Shown here one piece after another: positions 31,231 through 41,542 of a stretch of 64,000 bases of DNA. The notes beneath the pieces are model-generated. The model had not been told where the DNA came from, did no database searches, and was given only the letters and a program-made list of their open reading frames with translations. The stretch is from Azorinus chamasolen (taxonomy: Eukaryota; Mollusca; Bivalvia; Cardiida; Solecurtidae): the NCBI GenBank assembly GCA_963576725.1, contig OY755244.1, positions 83,943,121 through 84,007,120 on the forward strand, in the 5' to 3' direction. Within the stretch, counting starts at the first letter, position 1. Every line of letters starts with the position of its first letter. The position numbers and the translations under genes are program-made.

Positions 31231-31630
31231 AGTTTACCTTAAGAACATTAAGTTAATGAATATTCTTGGAGTGATCAATTAATGAAAAACTGCTCATTAG
31301 GCCTAGGGATTTTGGGTTAAACAATGATAACTCAACTTTGGAAACTCATCTTTCAAAGGGTTAAATGACTGCTCTTTTACTCAGGAAGACAGGAACAAAC
31401 CATGCATATCCTGATATATACAATATTGTTTGTTTACCTATTATAGTTTCTGCTGTAGCTGGAATTCCCAGTCTTTGATGTTCATCAGCCTATGATGACA
31501 TATCACAGACTTTAAACAAACAATCACTTGCAGAATACTGTTTCACCATAAGCACATGTTGCAACAGTCAGCAGAAAAATGTTTGGAAGGAAGTGGCTCA
31601 GTCAACTGAATATACACAGAGTTACCACTC
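31231..31630. other. No recognised feature
   Basis: AT-rich spacer. A B-like GTTAATGAATATTCTTGGAG fragment at about 31250 and a C-like TTTCAAAGGGTTAA at about 31353 are the only hints of repeats. Confidence 0.35.
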
Positions 31631-31885
31631 TTAACCCAAATACCTCCAGAATAATCATGTAAGAAATAATGATGTCATGAATATTAATTAGATTAATTTG
31701 TTGTAATAGCACATGGAAACAGGATGTTTTAGTCACGGCAGAAACTGTACAATCATATCTATACTATATCATATGTAAAAGTGCAATGTCACCCTGATCA
31801 GATGGCTCCAATAGGAGCCGTCTGATCTGGGTCTAATGTTTGCAAAGGCGTAGAATTTAGGGGTATTTATGGAGTAAAGGGTTAA
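31631..31885 (-). mobile_element. Family B MITE, reverse, full length
   Basis: 255 bp with TTAA at both ends: CCCAAATACCTCCAGAATAA start, AATGATGTCATGAATATTAA, GTACAATCATATCTATAC, hairpin CACCCTGATCAGATGGCTC / GAGCCGTCTGATCTGGGTC, and end TATGGAGTAAAGGG. The outer left hairpin arm is degenerate. Confidence 0.8.
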
Positions 31886-32528
31886 TTCTATAGGTTTGAT
31901 TCTGTGTTCTGATTTCCTATGTTCATATTATTATAAAAATAAATCTTATTAATATGCATGTAGTCATTGTTACTGGACAACCTACAACACTCATAACTGC
32001 TGACAATATACAGACATTTATGATAATGCGGTCTTCATTTTCTTCATCTGAAAAAACCCCGAAGTAGACATTGTGGATTTGAATAAAGAATATTACAGAA
32101 GACTTTTTTCTGTGTTCATTTCTATTGCCTATCGTAACAAATATAAATTTGAAGAAGAAAGACAATTCTGTAAGATGTAATGCTTCTCAAGTTTTCTTTC
32201 AAACATGTATAGATCGATCTTTGGGGAGCAGAAAGCAACAGAAAACTGTTCTTCTTTGTATTTAATGCAGAAAATGTAACAAATACTAAACTTATTTAAA
32301 TAATAATACACATGTGATAGTGTTTGTGAAAATTGCACCAGTTTTCACTCTGCTACTGACTCTCCCAATATCGCCGCAAATGGCAATCATACATACATGT
32401 ATATACAACCAATCAATACACTATATAGACTGCCTAAAAAGCCTTCATTCACTCGAACTGTCCCTTCAATCGAACGTCTAATGACGTCCCGAGGGTGTTC
32501 GAGTACAGTGGAAACTCCATATCTCAAA
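31886..32528. other. No recognised gene
   Basis: Short minus-strand frames at 31923-32338 lack any recognisable domain. Around 32490-32525 AGTGGAAACTCCATATCTC resembles the end of family I (40315-40610), so the A copy that follows may sit in an I element. Confidence 0.35.
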
Positions 32529-32766
32529 CTGTCTTTCCTTCATATAAAAGCCTTTTCACGCATCTCCAGAGTAGACCAAGATCAGATGGCTCCTATTAAA
32601 GGAGTTGTCTGATCAGGGTCTGCTCTGTTTGCTAATGGAATTTGAAAGATCATTTTTTTACTTTCTAAATTAAAATAGCTACAATGCTCCATCTTCCATA
32701 TTTCATTCCATGAATATTCAGTAGGTATTGAACTTTGCAAAAAACATAGAACAAGGAAAGGGTTAC
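32529..32766 (+). mobile_element. Family A MITE
   Basis: CTTTCCTTCATATAAAAGCC, hairpin with apex CTCCTATTAAAGGAG, ATGGAATTTGAAAGATC, TTTCTAAATTAAAATAGCTA, and end CAAGGAAAGGGTTAC. The left TTAACCC has decayed to ACTGTC. Confidence 0.75.
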
Positions 32767-32944
32767 TTTTACAGAACTATACAAATTACTTCAAGATAAA
32801 GGGAGTTCAAGAGATCATGTATCTAACTTGGAAACTTTCCTGCGACTTGCAGTAAGGTGTTGCATGTCTGTATAGATATATATACAGTGGGGAATTCTAG
32901 AATAATTCTATATTACTGAATAAATTTTTGGAAAAGACCACATT

Positions 32945-33018
32945 TTTAACCTAAATTTTTAACTTGAATATTCATAGCCAGTATTACTTACATGAATATT
33001 CACGGAATAAAAGTTTAA
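32945..33018 (+). mobile_element. Family B right-end fragment
   Basis: TTGAATATTCATAGCCAGTA, TACATGAATATTCACGGAAT and AAAAGTTTAA match the AT-rich terminus of B. The hairpin half is absent. Confidence 0.55.
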
Positions 33019-33104
33019 AGCTTATGAAGTACCACATAATTATAACCAGTCTCCAACTGTCTCATAGTTATCAAAGAGTAATAGTCCTCTATAATGACCA
33101 CTTC

Positions 33105-33540
33105 ATGAATACACATGGGACTTATAACAGCAGGTGGTTGCTACATGCTGGCTGAAAAATAAGCAATACAGGAACCTCCTATAGTCCTGCATTGAGGTAC
33201 AACCTGTCTGTCAGACCTAGAATTAGACCTTACTATGGTGGTCACTTAACCCTTTGCTTGCTGAATTTTAAAACACATTTCTCCTTCTTTACCCATGCCC
33301 TGTTGTATAATTACATATATCTTCACTGTGTGCAAGTATTTCGCTGTGCAATCTAACTGCTGTGGAGTGCACTGGTTGCACAATTAACTTGTAAATAGTG
33401 CAGACCCTGACGAGACAGCTCCTGCAGGAGCTGTCTCATCAGGGTCTTCACTGTTTACAGGTAGGTATATTGACGTGAACAGCAAGCGAAGGGTTAAGAG
33501 AGGTTTAAACTGTATTATATATTTCTACAGTTACAGTAAA
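33105..33540 (-). mobile_element. Family E-like element split by F
   Basis: CAGCAGGTGGTTGCTACATG, hairpin CAGGAACCTCCTATAGTCCTG and TATGGTGGTCAC, then TTAA followed by F. After F it resumes TTAA GAGAGGTTTAAACTGTA. Splicing out F with one TTAA gives GGTGGTCACTTAAGAGAGGT, which matches E-type termini. Confidence 0.6.
33246..33496 (+). mobile_element. Family F MITE, full length
   Basis: 251 bp with TTAA at both ends, termini CCCTTTGCTTGCTG / AGCAAGCGAAGGG. The hairpin GTGCAGACCCTGACGAGACA / TGTCTCATCAGGGTCTTCAC has apex CTCCTGCAGGAG. The left half (ATTACATATATCTTCACTGT, GTATTTCGCTGTGCAATC) is shared with the copies at 44052 and 60644. Confidence 0.9.
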
Positions 33541-33951
33541 ACCTCTTTAAAGCATGAAAAATGTAAGTGTTCTAAAAAGATGATGGTCACTTAATGCAGA
33601 ATGAAAGTAAGATGGAAAGCTCCTTTTGGAGCTTTCTGCATAACTTTCCTCTTGCATTAAGCTTATGTAACCACCTGTACAACCTTTTCCTTCATACAAG
33701 CACTTTTGCACTCCTTTACAAATTGAGTAGCACTGGCAGATGAGATGGCTCATGCAGTACTGTCGTCTGATCATGGTCTGTTCTGTTAGCTTATGAAATC
33801 ATAATATATCTACTTTACAGTTTCTAAAAACACTTAAAAATGTCGTTATAAAAATCAGTTAATAAATATTCAAGCCATATTATTTCCTACATGAATATTC
33901 ACTAAATTACTTTTGAGTGGTCGCCTCAGAGAGGTTTAACTATAGATTTGA
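33534..33951 (+). mobile_element. Family E MITE split by B
   Basis: TACAGTAAAACCTCTTTAAA start, hairpin GCAGAATGAAAGTAAGATGG / CTTTCTGCATAACTTTCCTC with apex CTCCTTTTGGAG, and TATGTAACCACC. Interrupted at about 33681, it resumes TGAGTGGTCGCCTCAGAGAG + GTTTAACTATA. Confidence 0.65.
33681..33915 (+). mobile_element. Family B MITE nested in E
   Basis: CCTTTTCCTTCATACAAGCA, worn hairpin TGAGTAGCACTGGCAGATG..GATCATGGTCTGTTCTGTTA, ATGTCGTTATAAAAATCAG, and TACATGAATATTCACTAAAT. Terminal motifs are degenerate, so this is an old copy. Confidence 0.6.
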
Positions 33952-34134
33952 TGACATTGGTAATGGGTGGCATCACTCACGATCCCATTAGGCTGTTGGT
34001 ACGCAAGATTTACCATGGAGAAAGGGTGCCAATTACCTCTCAACATACCAAGCAATTCCAGGTTTGAAAAAGAATCATCATCTGCATCATTTCTAACTAT
34101 TAATATTTCTTCTAATTCATTTGTCTAAAACATT

Positions 34135-34457
34135 GTTCAAACATCTAACAGTTTAGATCCTGATAACATGCTGATCGGTTACATCACATCTCATCTGCAT
34201 CAAGGTAATCTGCATAAAGGCAATCATGTCATCAATGGCAGGTTCAGAGATAACCCATTCAGTGCAGGAAACAAGTCACTTACGTCCTTTGCAAACAGAC
34301 GAGAGGGCTTGGAGGCTGGAGGAGCCAGTCTCATCAGGGTCTGCACTGTTTGTCATGTTACACTTTTCTTTTAAAAAATCCTGAATAATCACAGTTAGCT
34401 CGACCCGTTTCAATTTTGGAATAGTCCATTTCAAAATTTAGCATTCAAAGAGTTTAA
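34135..34457 (+). mobile_element. Family G repeat followed by a family C MITE
   Basis: G at 34145-34210 (GTTTAGATCCTGATAACATG / TCTCATCTGCATCAAGG). C at 34250-34457: ATAACCCATTCAGTGCAGG, GCAAACAGACGAGAGGGC, GGAGGCTGGAGGAGCC, GGTCTGCACTGTTTGTCATG, GGAATAGTCCATTTCAAAAT and end CAAAGAG + TTTAA. This is the best-preserved C right half in the window, though part of the first hairpin arm is deleted. Confidence 0.7.
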
Positions 34458-34678
34458 AAGCTTGATTCATGGTACATCTCTAATGTACAAGATGTCATCA
34501 TGCTACAACTTGCAATTACTTCTTCCAATGCTATTTTTCAATGTCTCCTGACCACTGAACAGAAAACGAATCAAAGCAATTCATTAATCCAATACCTTAA
34601 TACTCTTAAATATGTGATTTGTAACCTATAATGTGTCTATATCTTTTCATCACATCAAGGCCCACGGACAAAAATGAA

Positions 34679-34911
34679 TTAATCCATTCCCTTATATTGA
34701 CACAATTTGACGTCTCTGTAAAAGTCACTTTTTTAAATCATTGTGATAAATAGAGCATTTATTGCTCCTGTGGAATAAATTAATGCTCTATTTATCACAT
34801 GGTGTCACAAGTACACAATTTTTAAAAAAAAATCCTTTTCTTTAGATTTTCTTTCCTTTTCCTTTTCGGTAGAATTATTCAAAGAGGATGGGTTATGAGG
34901 GAAGTGGTTAA
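34679..34911 (+). mobile_element. Family D MITE
   Basis: 233 bp between TTAA sites, ATCCATTCCCTTATATTGAC left and TTATGAGGGAAGTGG right. Hairpin arms ATTGTGATAAATAGAGCATTT / TGCTCTATTTATCACATGG, apex GCTCCTGTGGAATAAA. Runs of A flank it at about 34822 and 34910-34930. Confidence 0.8.
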
Positions 34912-34962
34912 AAAAAAAAAAATAAAAAAAAATAACAACAAGAATTGCAGCGAATGACAATG

Positions 34963-35172
34963 TACAGTAAAACCTCTCTATAACTGCCACTAAATTGTAT
35001 TAATTAGTTGGTATTTAGGGGCAGGTGGCTGCTTAAGCAATATGAAAGTAAAACAGAACGCTCCTATAGGAGCGTTCTGTTTTACTTTCACCTTGCTTTA
35101 AGCAGCCACCTGCCTTTAACACAAAATACTTGATGTAATTAAGTGGCTGTTATAGAGAAGGTTTTACTGTAA
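34963..35172. mobile_element. Family E MITE, best copy
   Basis: 210 bp. Ends TACAGTAAAACCTCTCTATA and its near-exact complement at 35172 form ~26-bp terminal inverted repeats flanked by TA, as for Tc1/mariner-type elements. The core hairpin pairs GGCAGGTGGCTGCTTAAGCA with its complement, and then GAAAGTAAAACAGAACG perfectly around CTCCTATAGGAG, giving arms of ~45 bp. Confidence 0.9.
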
Positions 35173-35407
35173 ATTACAGGCAACAATTACTGAGTAGGCA
35201 AACTATTTCAAAAACATCATACTTAACTCATCCACAAATCAATTTGTTTTATACTTTTATATTTTTCTTACTCACGTACAAGCTTACATTAAATCTTAAA
35301 CATACATTGCTTCTTTCCATTTTTCTGTCCTGTTGCATGTTATACCAACCAGATCATTTCATATTAGGTTTTATCTAAATTGTTAGAAAGGGCTCATGAT
35401 AAGACTG

Positions 35408-35640
35408 GATTAACTCATATTACTCCATACATACCGGTATATCTTTTAACACCTTTGCTAACAGAAGAAGACCTAGATCAGACACAGCTCCTATAGGAGT
35501 CTGATCAGGATCTACTCTTTTTGCTTATGGTATAATACCCATCCGATTTACCTGCAATTTCTGCCATGTGGCCAAGATTCTCTGTGTTGAAGTGTTCATA
35601 TGCCATTATAAAAACTCAGCTAATAAACTGCATTGTTATG
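35408..35640 (+). mobile_element. Family B MITE, 3' end worn
   Basis: GGATTAACTCATATTACTCC, TAACACCTTTGCTAACAGAA, hairpin with apex CTCCTATAGGAG, TCTGCCATGTGGCCAAGAT, GTTCATATGCCATTATAAAA. The terminal GTAAAGGG is missing after CTAATAAACTGC. Confidence 0.65.
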
Positions 35641-36029
35641 GAGCAGGTTCTTCTCACAGTAGCAGTGATTCAGTTTGAAATCTGACATTATGGGTCCTCC
35701 TGGGACTCACATATTTTGAAACATTGAGTCCCTAACCAAATGAATGAGTCACATGTACAGTAAGTTTTGATCAAATAGTATGAAACAATTTAGTGTAATA
35801 AAACATTAACACTAATTCTAACAATGACCTATTATGACTATCATTTTAAGACAAAATGAACTCAAGTTTCAATCAGTAGCTTCAGATAACAAATCAAGCA
35901 AATTTCTCAAAGGTCTCTCATTTTTCCACATGAAACATTTTTTTTAATATATCCTTTGTCAGGCTCTCAAAATCTTCTGTTGTGTAATTGCAACCGAATC
36001 AATGCATTTTGTATACCAATTAAAATCTA

Positions 36030-36225
36030 CCAGCGCTTAACCTGCTGAATCAAACTGGCTCATCCCTATCTGTGTATCGCATCAAAATTTATCACACAAG
36101 AAAATGATATTTATGACAAGCAGTGCAGACCCTGATCAAAGGGCTTCCTCAGGAGCCCTTTGATTTGGGTCTACACTGTTTGCAAAGGTCTTATCTACTA
36201 CGTTCCCGTACTTTAAGGGGTAATT
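36030..36225 (+). mobile_element. C-like MITE, unclassified
   Basis: GCTTAACCTGCTGAATCAAA start. Hairpin GCAGTGCAGACCCTGATCAA / TTTGATTTGGGTCTACACTG with apex TTCCTCAGGAG, then GTACTTTAAGGGG. Distinct left half; possibly a tenth family. Confidence 0.5.
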
Positions 36226-36601
36226 GTGACTCATTCAAATCAGTACGAAAGCCAGACGAACAAATCAAATCAAAACAAATGGGACAGACACAACAATAAC
36301 AACAGTGAGATTAAGCCACATACTACATCTCAGGAGATTTGTTGATGAAAACTTAAAAGATGTCAAACTGTCTGATACTCTGACAAAATAGATATACATG
36401 TATACAAGAAAAAAAAAAATTGTATGGAAATATGTCTACGCTTAATGCAAATCTTACTCATCACTTTGTTAAGTTTTTTTTGTCTGCTCCAATTTAAAGT
36501 TTAAGAATATGTCTGCCATTTCTTTTAAAAAACTACTGATTACTGTATTTATCCTTAATATTCTGACACTATAGTCTCATTCTGCAGCATTTTGATTATC
36601 T

Positions 36602-36833
36602 TTAACCCTTTCCCTCATATAAATGTGTTTTCACGCATTTGCAAACAGAGTAGACCCAGATCAGACGGCTCCTAGAGGAGCCGTCTGATCAGGGTCTGCT
36701 CTGTTTGCTAATAGAATTTGAAAGATCTGTTTCTTTGCTTTCTAAAATGTCTACAATAATCCACCATTCATATTTATTTATAACTATTTGTTAATGAAAA
36801 TTTGGGCTAAATGTAGAAAAGGGAAAGGGTTAA
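36602..36833 (+). mobile_element. Family A MITE, full length
   Basis: 232 bp, TTAA at both ends. The hairpin 36641-36709 (GCAAACAGAGTAGACCCAGA to TCTGCTCTGTTTGC) is nearly perfect over ~32-bp arms with apex CTCCTAGAGGAG, making it a good reference for the family. A small deletion near 36793 shortens the right half. Confidence 0.9.
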
Positions 36834-36844
36834 ATTTGACTCAA

Positions 36845-36960
36845 ACAGAAGCAAGCTGACTCCTATATACCCCCAAACTTTGTTTGTGGGGGTATAATTA
36901 ATCTAAACAATATTCAGTGCCATTATTTCTTACATTAATATTCATGAAATAAAGGGATAT
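36845..36960 (+). mobile_element. B-type element with a short hairpin in place of its core
   Basis: CAAACAGAAGCAAGCTGACT + CCTATA runs into TACCCCCAAACTTTGTTTGT + GGGGGTA (36867-36893), then ATAATTAATCTAAACAATAT and TACATTAATATTCATGAAAT + AAAGGG. The GGGGGTATAAT motif resembles the 3' hairpin end of P14, suggesting a collapsed insertion. Confidence 0.5.
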
Positions 36961-37162
36961 GAACGATATATCGCTTGTTACATAACCTTACTGATCACAT
37001 GGTCCCTACATTATTCAATGTATTCCACTGTGGATGTTATAAATGTATCACTTGTGATCACACTATGGATGCCACATGCGGATCTAATGAAGTGTTCAAA
37101 CACATCACTGCCCTTAACCAGTTTGGTTGGAAAATAATAATAATATGTAGCAATAATATCGG

Positions 37163-37986
37163 TACAGACCCATGGACGTGGGAGTTGAACGTGACACATC
37201 ATCTTTGTGTGGTGAACATTAAATGTACCAGGTTATTTTGAAATCCATTCGTCCGGAAAAGAAAGTGTTAAACATTAATGAACAAGGGGCAATAACTCTC
37301 AATTTATTGAAGCCAGAGTTATGGGCCTTGTGCATGACACTTTCTCTTATCATGATCTTTCCGTGCATGAAGTTTCAATCCAATGGCATGAGACATAAAG
37401 GAGTTATCATCCAGACAAAAAGTGTGAATTTTTTTTACAAGGGGCAATAACTCCCAATATTAGTGAAACCAGAGTTATGGACCTTGGGCATGCCACTTCC
37501 TCTTATCATGACATTTCCATGTATAAAGTTTCAATCCAATGACATGAGCCATATAGGAGTTATCTTACAGACAAAAATTTGAGAAAACAATTACAAGGGG
37601 CAATAACTCAAATATTAGTGAAGCCAGAGTTATGGACTTTGAGCATGACACTTCCTCTCATCATGATCTTTCCATGTATAAAGTTTCAATCCAATGATGA
37701 GCCATATAGGAGTTAACGTCCGGACAAAAAATTGTGCAAAAAATTACAAGGGGCAATAACTCAAATATTAGTGAAGCCAGAGTTATAGACCTTGTGCATG
37801 ACACTTCCTCTCATCATGGTCTTTCCATGTATGAAGTTTCAATCCAATGGCAGGAGCCATATTGAAATTATCGTCCAGACAAGAAAGTTTGACGGTCAGA
37901 CATTATAACGGACAGCGGGACAGACAGACAACTCTCATGAAAACAATATGTCCCCCCCACATAAATATGGGGGTGACACATAATAA
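37163..37986 (+). mobile_element. P8: chimeric pearl-like element
   Basis: The first monomer (GACCCATGGACGTGGGAGTT, CATCATCTTTGTGTGGTGAA, CAGGTTATTTTGAAATCC) belongs to the P2b/P7 family. It passes directly into four ~155-bp monomers of another family (GGGGCAATAACTC at 37286, 37441, 37597 and 37750; CAGAGTTATGGACCTTG; AAGTTTCAATCCAATG). It ends with a GGACAGCGGGACAGACAGAC tail, hairpin CCCCCACATAAATATGGGGG and ACACATAA. Confidence 0.75.
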
Positions 37987-38119
37987 AGTCCAACCCTTAT
38001 TCATGGCTATCAAATCTGATTATGTTCAACTCTGTCCACACTAAGTAATATTGGTCTCGAGAAACTGTCATCAGCAATTCTGGAAGTTGAACTGCTCCTT
38101 CATTTCTCTTAAAAAATAC

Positions 38120-38185
38120 AAGCAGAGTGCAAGACAGTTTGGTCCATGATATTTCGCCTCTCATCTGGATCAAAACTTTGCATTA
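38120..38185. repeat. Family G repeat, worn
   Basis: ACAGTTTGGTCCATGATATT with TCTCATCTGGATCAAAACTT. Confidence 0.4.
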
Positions 38186-38419
38186 ATTATACAAAATCCT
38201 CGACAAGCATGAGCAGCGTCGTCATATCACTAGATTACTATCCAATCCCTGTATATATCACTAGTTTAACTATAAAGTCATGAAATATTGCAGACATCTT
38301 CCTCTGATAAGCATCATTTATTGGATATACCAATATCCCAAAGGTAATTAAACATCAATTGATTCAACTTCCAGTCTGATTTTGAGACATTCCATCCAAA
38401 CATCATCCACAAACTACAT

Positions 38420-39745
38420 TTCAATTAACAATGTTCTTACATAATGACCTCATCAAAATTAATTAGATTAATTGTTATGGTGGTCGGACACTTCTGACTC
38501 ATGATGATACATCCACATATCATACATCTAAGTCCTTTAAGGTCAAAAGACAACAAGAGCTGTCACAGGACAGCACGCTCGACTATTCTCAGTATTGTTA
38601 GTGTAAAAACGCTTGATACTGGACTAAAATGGTGTCCAATGACACTAGAAGCAGTACAATATCTTTAATTATATTCAAGATGTTGGCCAATCTCTATGAA
38701 ATGTTTAACGAAAAGAAAATCCTAAGTTAAAAAGGGCAATTATTTCTGTTAAATTAAACATGTCATAAATTCTGCTTGACAGAGTTATGTACTCTTGCCT
38801 ACAGATGAAGCTTGTGATGGTGACCAAGAATTCAAAGTTACAAAGCTTTATCTCAAAGGGTTATGTAAATAAGTGGACTTTAACAAAAACCTTAATCAAA
38901 TTTTTAAGTTAAAAAGGGCCACAATTCTGTCAAAATGCTTGACAACGTTAACTGCCTACAGATGAAGCTTGTGATGGTAGACATTAATGTTCCAAGTTTC
39001 AAAGCTTTATCTCGAATGGTTATGTAAATAAGTGGACTTTAACAAAAACCTTAAACAAAAATTCTGAGTTAAAAAATGTAGGCCATAATTCTGTCAAAAT
39101 GCTTGATAGAGTTATGTATTCTTGCCTACAGATGGAGCTTGTGATGGTGAACAAGTGTTCCAAGTTTCAAAGCTTTATTCCAAAGGTTAGAGACAAACAG
39201 TTGACTTTAACAAAAACCTTAACCAAGGTGCGATGTGGACGCAGATGTGGATTCCGACGCCGGGGCGAGTAGGAAAGCTCGACTATTCCCATTTATGTAC
39301 AATGCATATAAATTTGACCTCTATGTGCAGACAAAACTTTCCTATTCAAGGTATATAAGTTAGGCATCAATGTCACAGGTCAAAGTCAAGTGAAGGTCAT
39401 CATGGTACGATATCCTGGGCCTAATCATGATACATTCACATCAAATATCTAAGGCCTCTAAGGTCAAAGAACAAAAGTTCTGGGATGGACAAATGTTACC
39501 TATTTAAGGTACATAAATTTGACCTTGAGGTCAAAGGTAAAGGTCACATGAAGGTCAGTATGGCACATGACACTTTGCCCCATGATGATACATACACATG
39601 TCTAATATATAAGCCCTAGGTCAAAAGACAAAAAAGTTCTGGCCAGGACAATGTCTGTATGAGAAGAACAAGAAGAAAGAGATGAACAAAAGAATTCAAT
39701 CACACTAAAACAATATATCTCCCTTCTGGGAAGGGGACACATAAT
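38420..39745 (+). mobile_element. P9: pearl-like element split by P9b, entering a B remnant
   Basis: A reverse-B fragment (TTACATAATGACCTCATCAA, TTAATTAGATTAATTG) leads into the P9 monomer (CATGATGATACATCCACATA, AGGTCAAAAGAC). P9 breaks at 38551 and resumes at about 39293 with two more ~170-bp monomers (GTACATAAATTTGACCTTGA, GGTCAAAGGTAAAGGTCACA). It ends AAGAACAAGAAGAAAGAG, hairpin CTCCCTTCTGGGAAGGGG and ACACATAA. Confidence 0.65.
38552..39292 (+). mobile_element. P9b: nested P element, ~161-181-bp monomers
   Basis: Starts AACAAGAGCTGTCACAGGAC and GCTCGACTATTC. Three monomers (AAGTTAAAAAGGGC near 38724, 38905 and 39066; GCCTACAGATGAAGCTTGTG; CAAAGCTTTATCTC) are followed by GATTCCGACGCCGGGGCGAG and a second GCTCGACTATTC near the 3' end. 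It interrupts P9. Confidence 0.75.
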
Positions 39746-40134
39746 TCTGCATACAAAGGGCACTTAATAAACTCCAAATAGAGATGGAATATAATTGGTT
39801 ATCAAACTGGACCTAGAAATTATGCCCATAGCCAGTACTTACAACTTTGATAGAGAACAGAGTCAACAGACACCTTACAGGATGTAGACTGCATGCTCAG
39901 ATCACCAGAGTCAAAACATGTTACATCCCATTTGAAAATGGACTATATAAAAAGGGCATCATAATCAGCAGAGTAAAGTGACTGTTCAAACAATTGGCAT
40001 TGCAAACTTACATATTTCTAAGTCAGATTATCTATATTTGTACCATGGATAATTATGCACAAATGTATTATGACAGAAACCCAGATAAGATGTATAAATC
40101 TAGACATATTAAAGATTAGCTTCTTTATTTCTCA
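39746..40134. other. No recognised feature
   Basis: AT-rich spacer without clear repeat or coding signal. Confidence 0.35.
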
Positions 40135-40265
40135 ACCAAACCCAGATGTGTTGTGACCATTCTTTGGAATCATCTCACTTAAGGGATGCCTCTAAAGAGT
40201 GGCCACAGCATAAGGTTTGGTGGAGAAATGTTGATTTTAGTATTTAGATACCCACCTTTATCTAT
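40135..40265. mobile_element. Second copy of the 5262 hairpin repeat
   Basis: GTGTTGTGACCATTCTTTGG pairs with CTCTAAAGAGTGGCCACAGC, followed by GGTTTGGTGGAGAAATG and TACCCACCTTTATCTAT, matching 5265-5395. More mismatched than the first copy. Confidence 0.65.
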
Positions 40266-40314
40266 ACTTTATAGTTTCTGCAGTTTGAATCCAGATGTGG
40301 CACTGATCTAGTTT

Positions 40315-40612
40315 CATCACTTCGATATCTCAAACTCAGATAACTCAAATTTCCGGATAACTCAAAGCAAAAAGTTTGGTCCTTCAAAAATTTACAATAC
40401 AAAATTATTGTTCTAAAATATATTACTATGCATATCTAGAAACACATGTGACAGCTTAATGTAGGTCAAAAGTAATGCTGAAAGCTCTTACAGTAGCATT
40501 AAGCTGTGAACCTGAGATTAAAAATCGAATGACTCCAATGAACCTTTGTTATCTCAAAGTAATTTGTTTGGTCCCCTGACATTCAAGATATCGAAATTCA
40601 ACTGTAATTTGA
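40315..40612. mobile_element. Family I MITE
   Basis: Left TTCGATATCTCAAACTCAGA and right AAGATATCGAAATTCAACTG are inverted ends. Internal TTTGGTCCTTCAAAA / TTTGGTCCCCTGACATTC reads suggest a partly duplicated end. The core CAGCTTAATGTAGGTCAAAA..GCATTAAGCTG is a hairpin around AAAGCTCTTACAG. The CAACTGTA end points to a TA-target, mariner-like class. Confidence 0.55.
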
Positions 40613-41013
40613 CAAAATGATACACGTTTCAAAGAGGTACAACAGAAAATACCACACAGCAAAAGTCAGCAATTTTTTATGGAATCAATTACTAAACACA
40701 CATTTTATAATAAAGCAAACAAGGAATGGCTATGTGATATTATATCAGATATAGCTATTCTGATGGCATAGCTGTCCACAACATTTGTGTTATATTAATT
40801 TTGTTATTGTTATGAAACAAAATCTGACAATGCCAGTAGTTTTAAATCTTGTTTCTGACAGCTTCATTCCATTGCTTAGTTACTTTCACATACATGTGAT
40901 ACTAATACACATACATGTGATACCGTAGAACTCTCTATTAGCGGCCCCTTATAAACCCTTCCGACCCTGAAGTTTCAGAGCGGAATAGCCAACAGTCTTT
41001 AACTAGAGTCCAC
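40613..41013. other. No gene; terminal fragments of repeats
   Basis: AT-rich. TACCGTAGAACTCTCTATTA near 40922 resembles an E end. A repeated CATACATGTGATAC (40890 and 40912) is a short direct repeat. Confidence 0.35.
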
Positions 41014-41150
41014 TCAGCATGAAAGGCTTAAACTTGTAAGAGAATTTTGAATAACAAACAGTGCAGACCCTGACCAGAGTGTTCCTCTAGGAGTCTACGC
41101 TGTTTGCAAATGAGAGTACATGAGTGTCCCGGGTTGAAAGGGTTAACCCA
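41014..41150 (-). mobile_element. Family C MITE, reverse
   Basis: CACTCAGCATGAAAGGCTTA, ACAAACAGTGCAGACCCTGA, apex TTCCTCTAGGAG, TCTACGCTGTTTGC, end GTTGAAAGGG + TTAA. The returning inner arm is shortened. Confidence 0.65.
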
Positions 41151-41235
41151 TTACCTGATGAATATTCATTTAAGAGATAATGACTTGAAAGGGTTAACCC
41201 ATTACCTGATGAATATTCATTTAAGAGATAATGAC
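41134..41235. repeat. Exact 51-bp tandem duplication
   Basis: Two identical 51-bp units starting TTGAAAGGGTTAACCCATTA. The unit spans the end of the C copy and the start of the following B copy, so the duplication followed their juxtaposition. Confidence 0.9.
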
Positions 41236-41290
41236 TATGAACATTAATTAGCTGACATTTTATAATAAAACAGTCAACTCTTGAAACAAC
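41194..41290 (-). mobile_element. Family B left-half fragment
   Basis: TTAACCCATTACCTGATGAATATTC-type end, AAGAGATAATGACTATGAAC, TAGCTGACATTTTATAATA. The hairpin half is missing. Confidence 0.55.
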
Positions 41291-41313
41291 AACATTCATT
41301 ATAACATTTTCAC

Positions 41314-41542
41314 TTAACCCATTACCTCATAGGCTATTTTTAGATACATCATCTTTGAATAAATCTACCGATAAGGAGCATTAACTAGAGAAAAGGAACA
41401 GTTTAGAAATTTTTAGCTTGAAACCATTGTGATAAATAGTGCATTTGCTCCTATAGGAGCAAATGCTCTATTCATCACAATGGTTTCAGAGAGTGACTTT
41501 TACAGAGTCGTCAAAAGTCGTCAATATGAGGGAATGGGTTAA
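41314..41542 (-). mobile_element. Family D MITE, reverse, full length
   Basis: 229 bp with TTAA at both ends, CCCATTACCTCATAGGC / CAATATGAGGGAATGGG. Near-perfect hairpin AAACCATTGTGATAAATAG..CATTTG around CTCCTATAGGAG, with a single mismatch in the outer arm. Confidence 0.9.
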
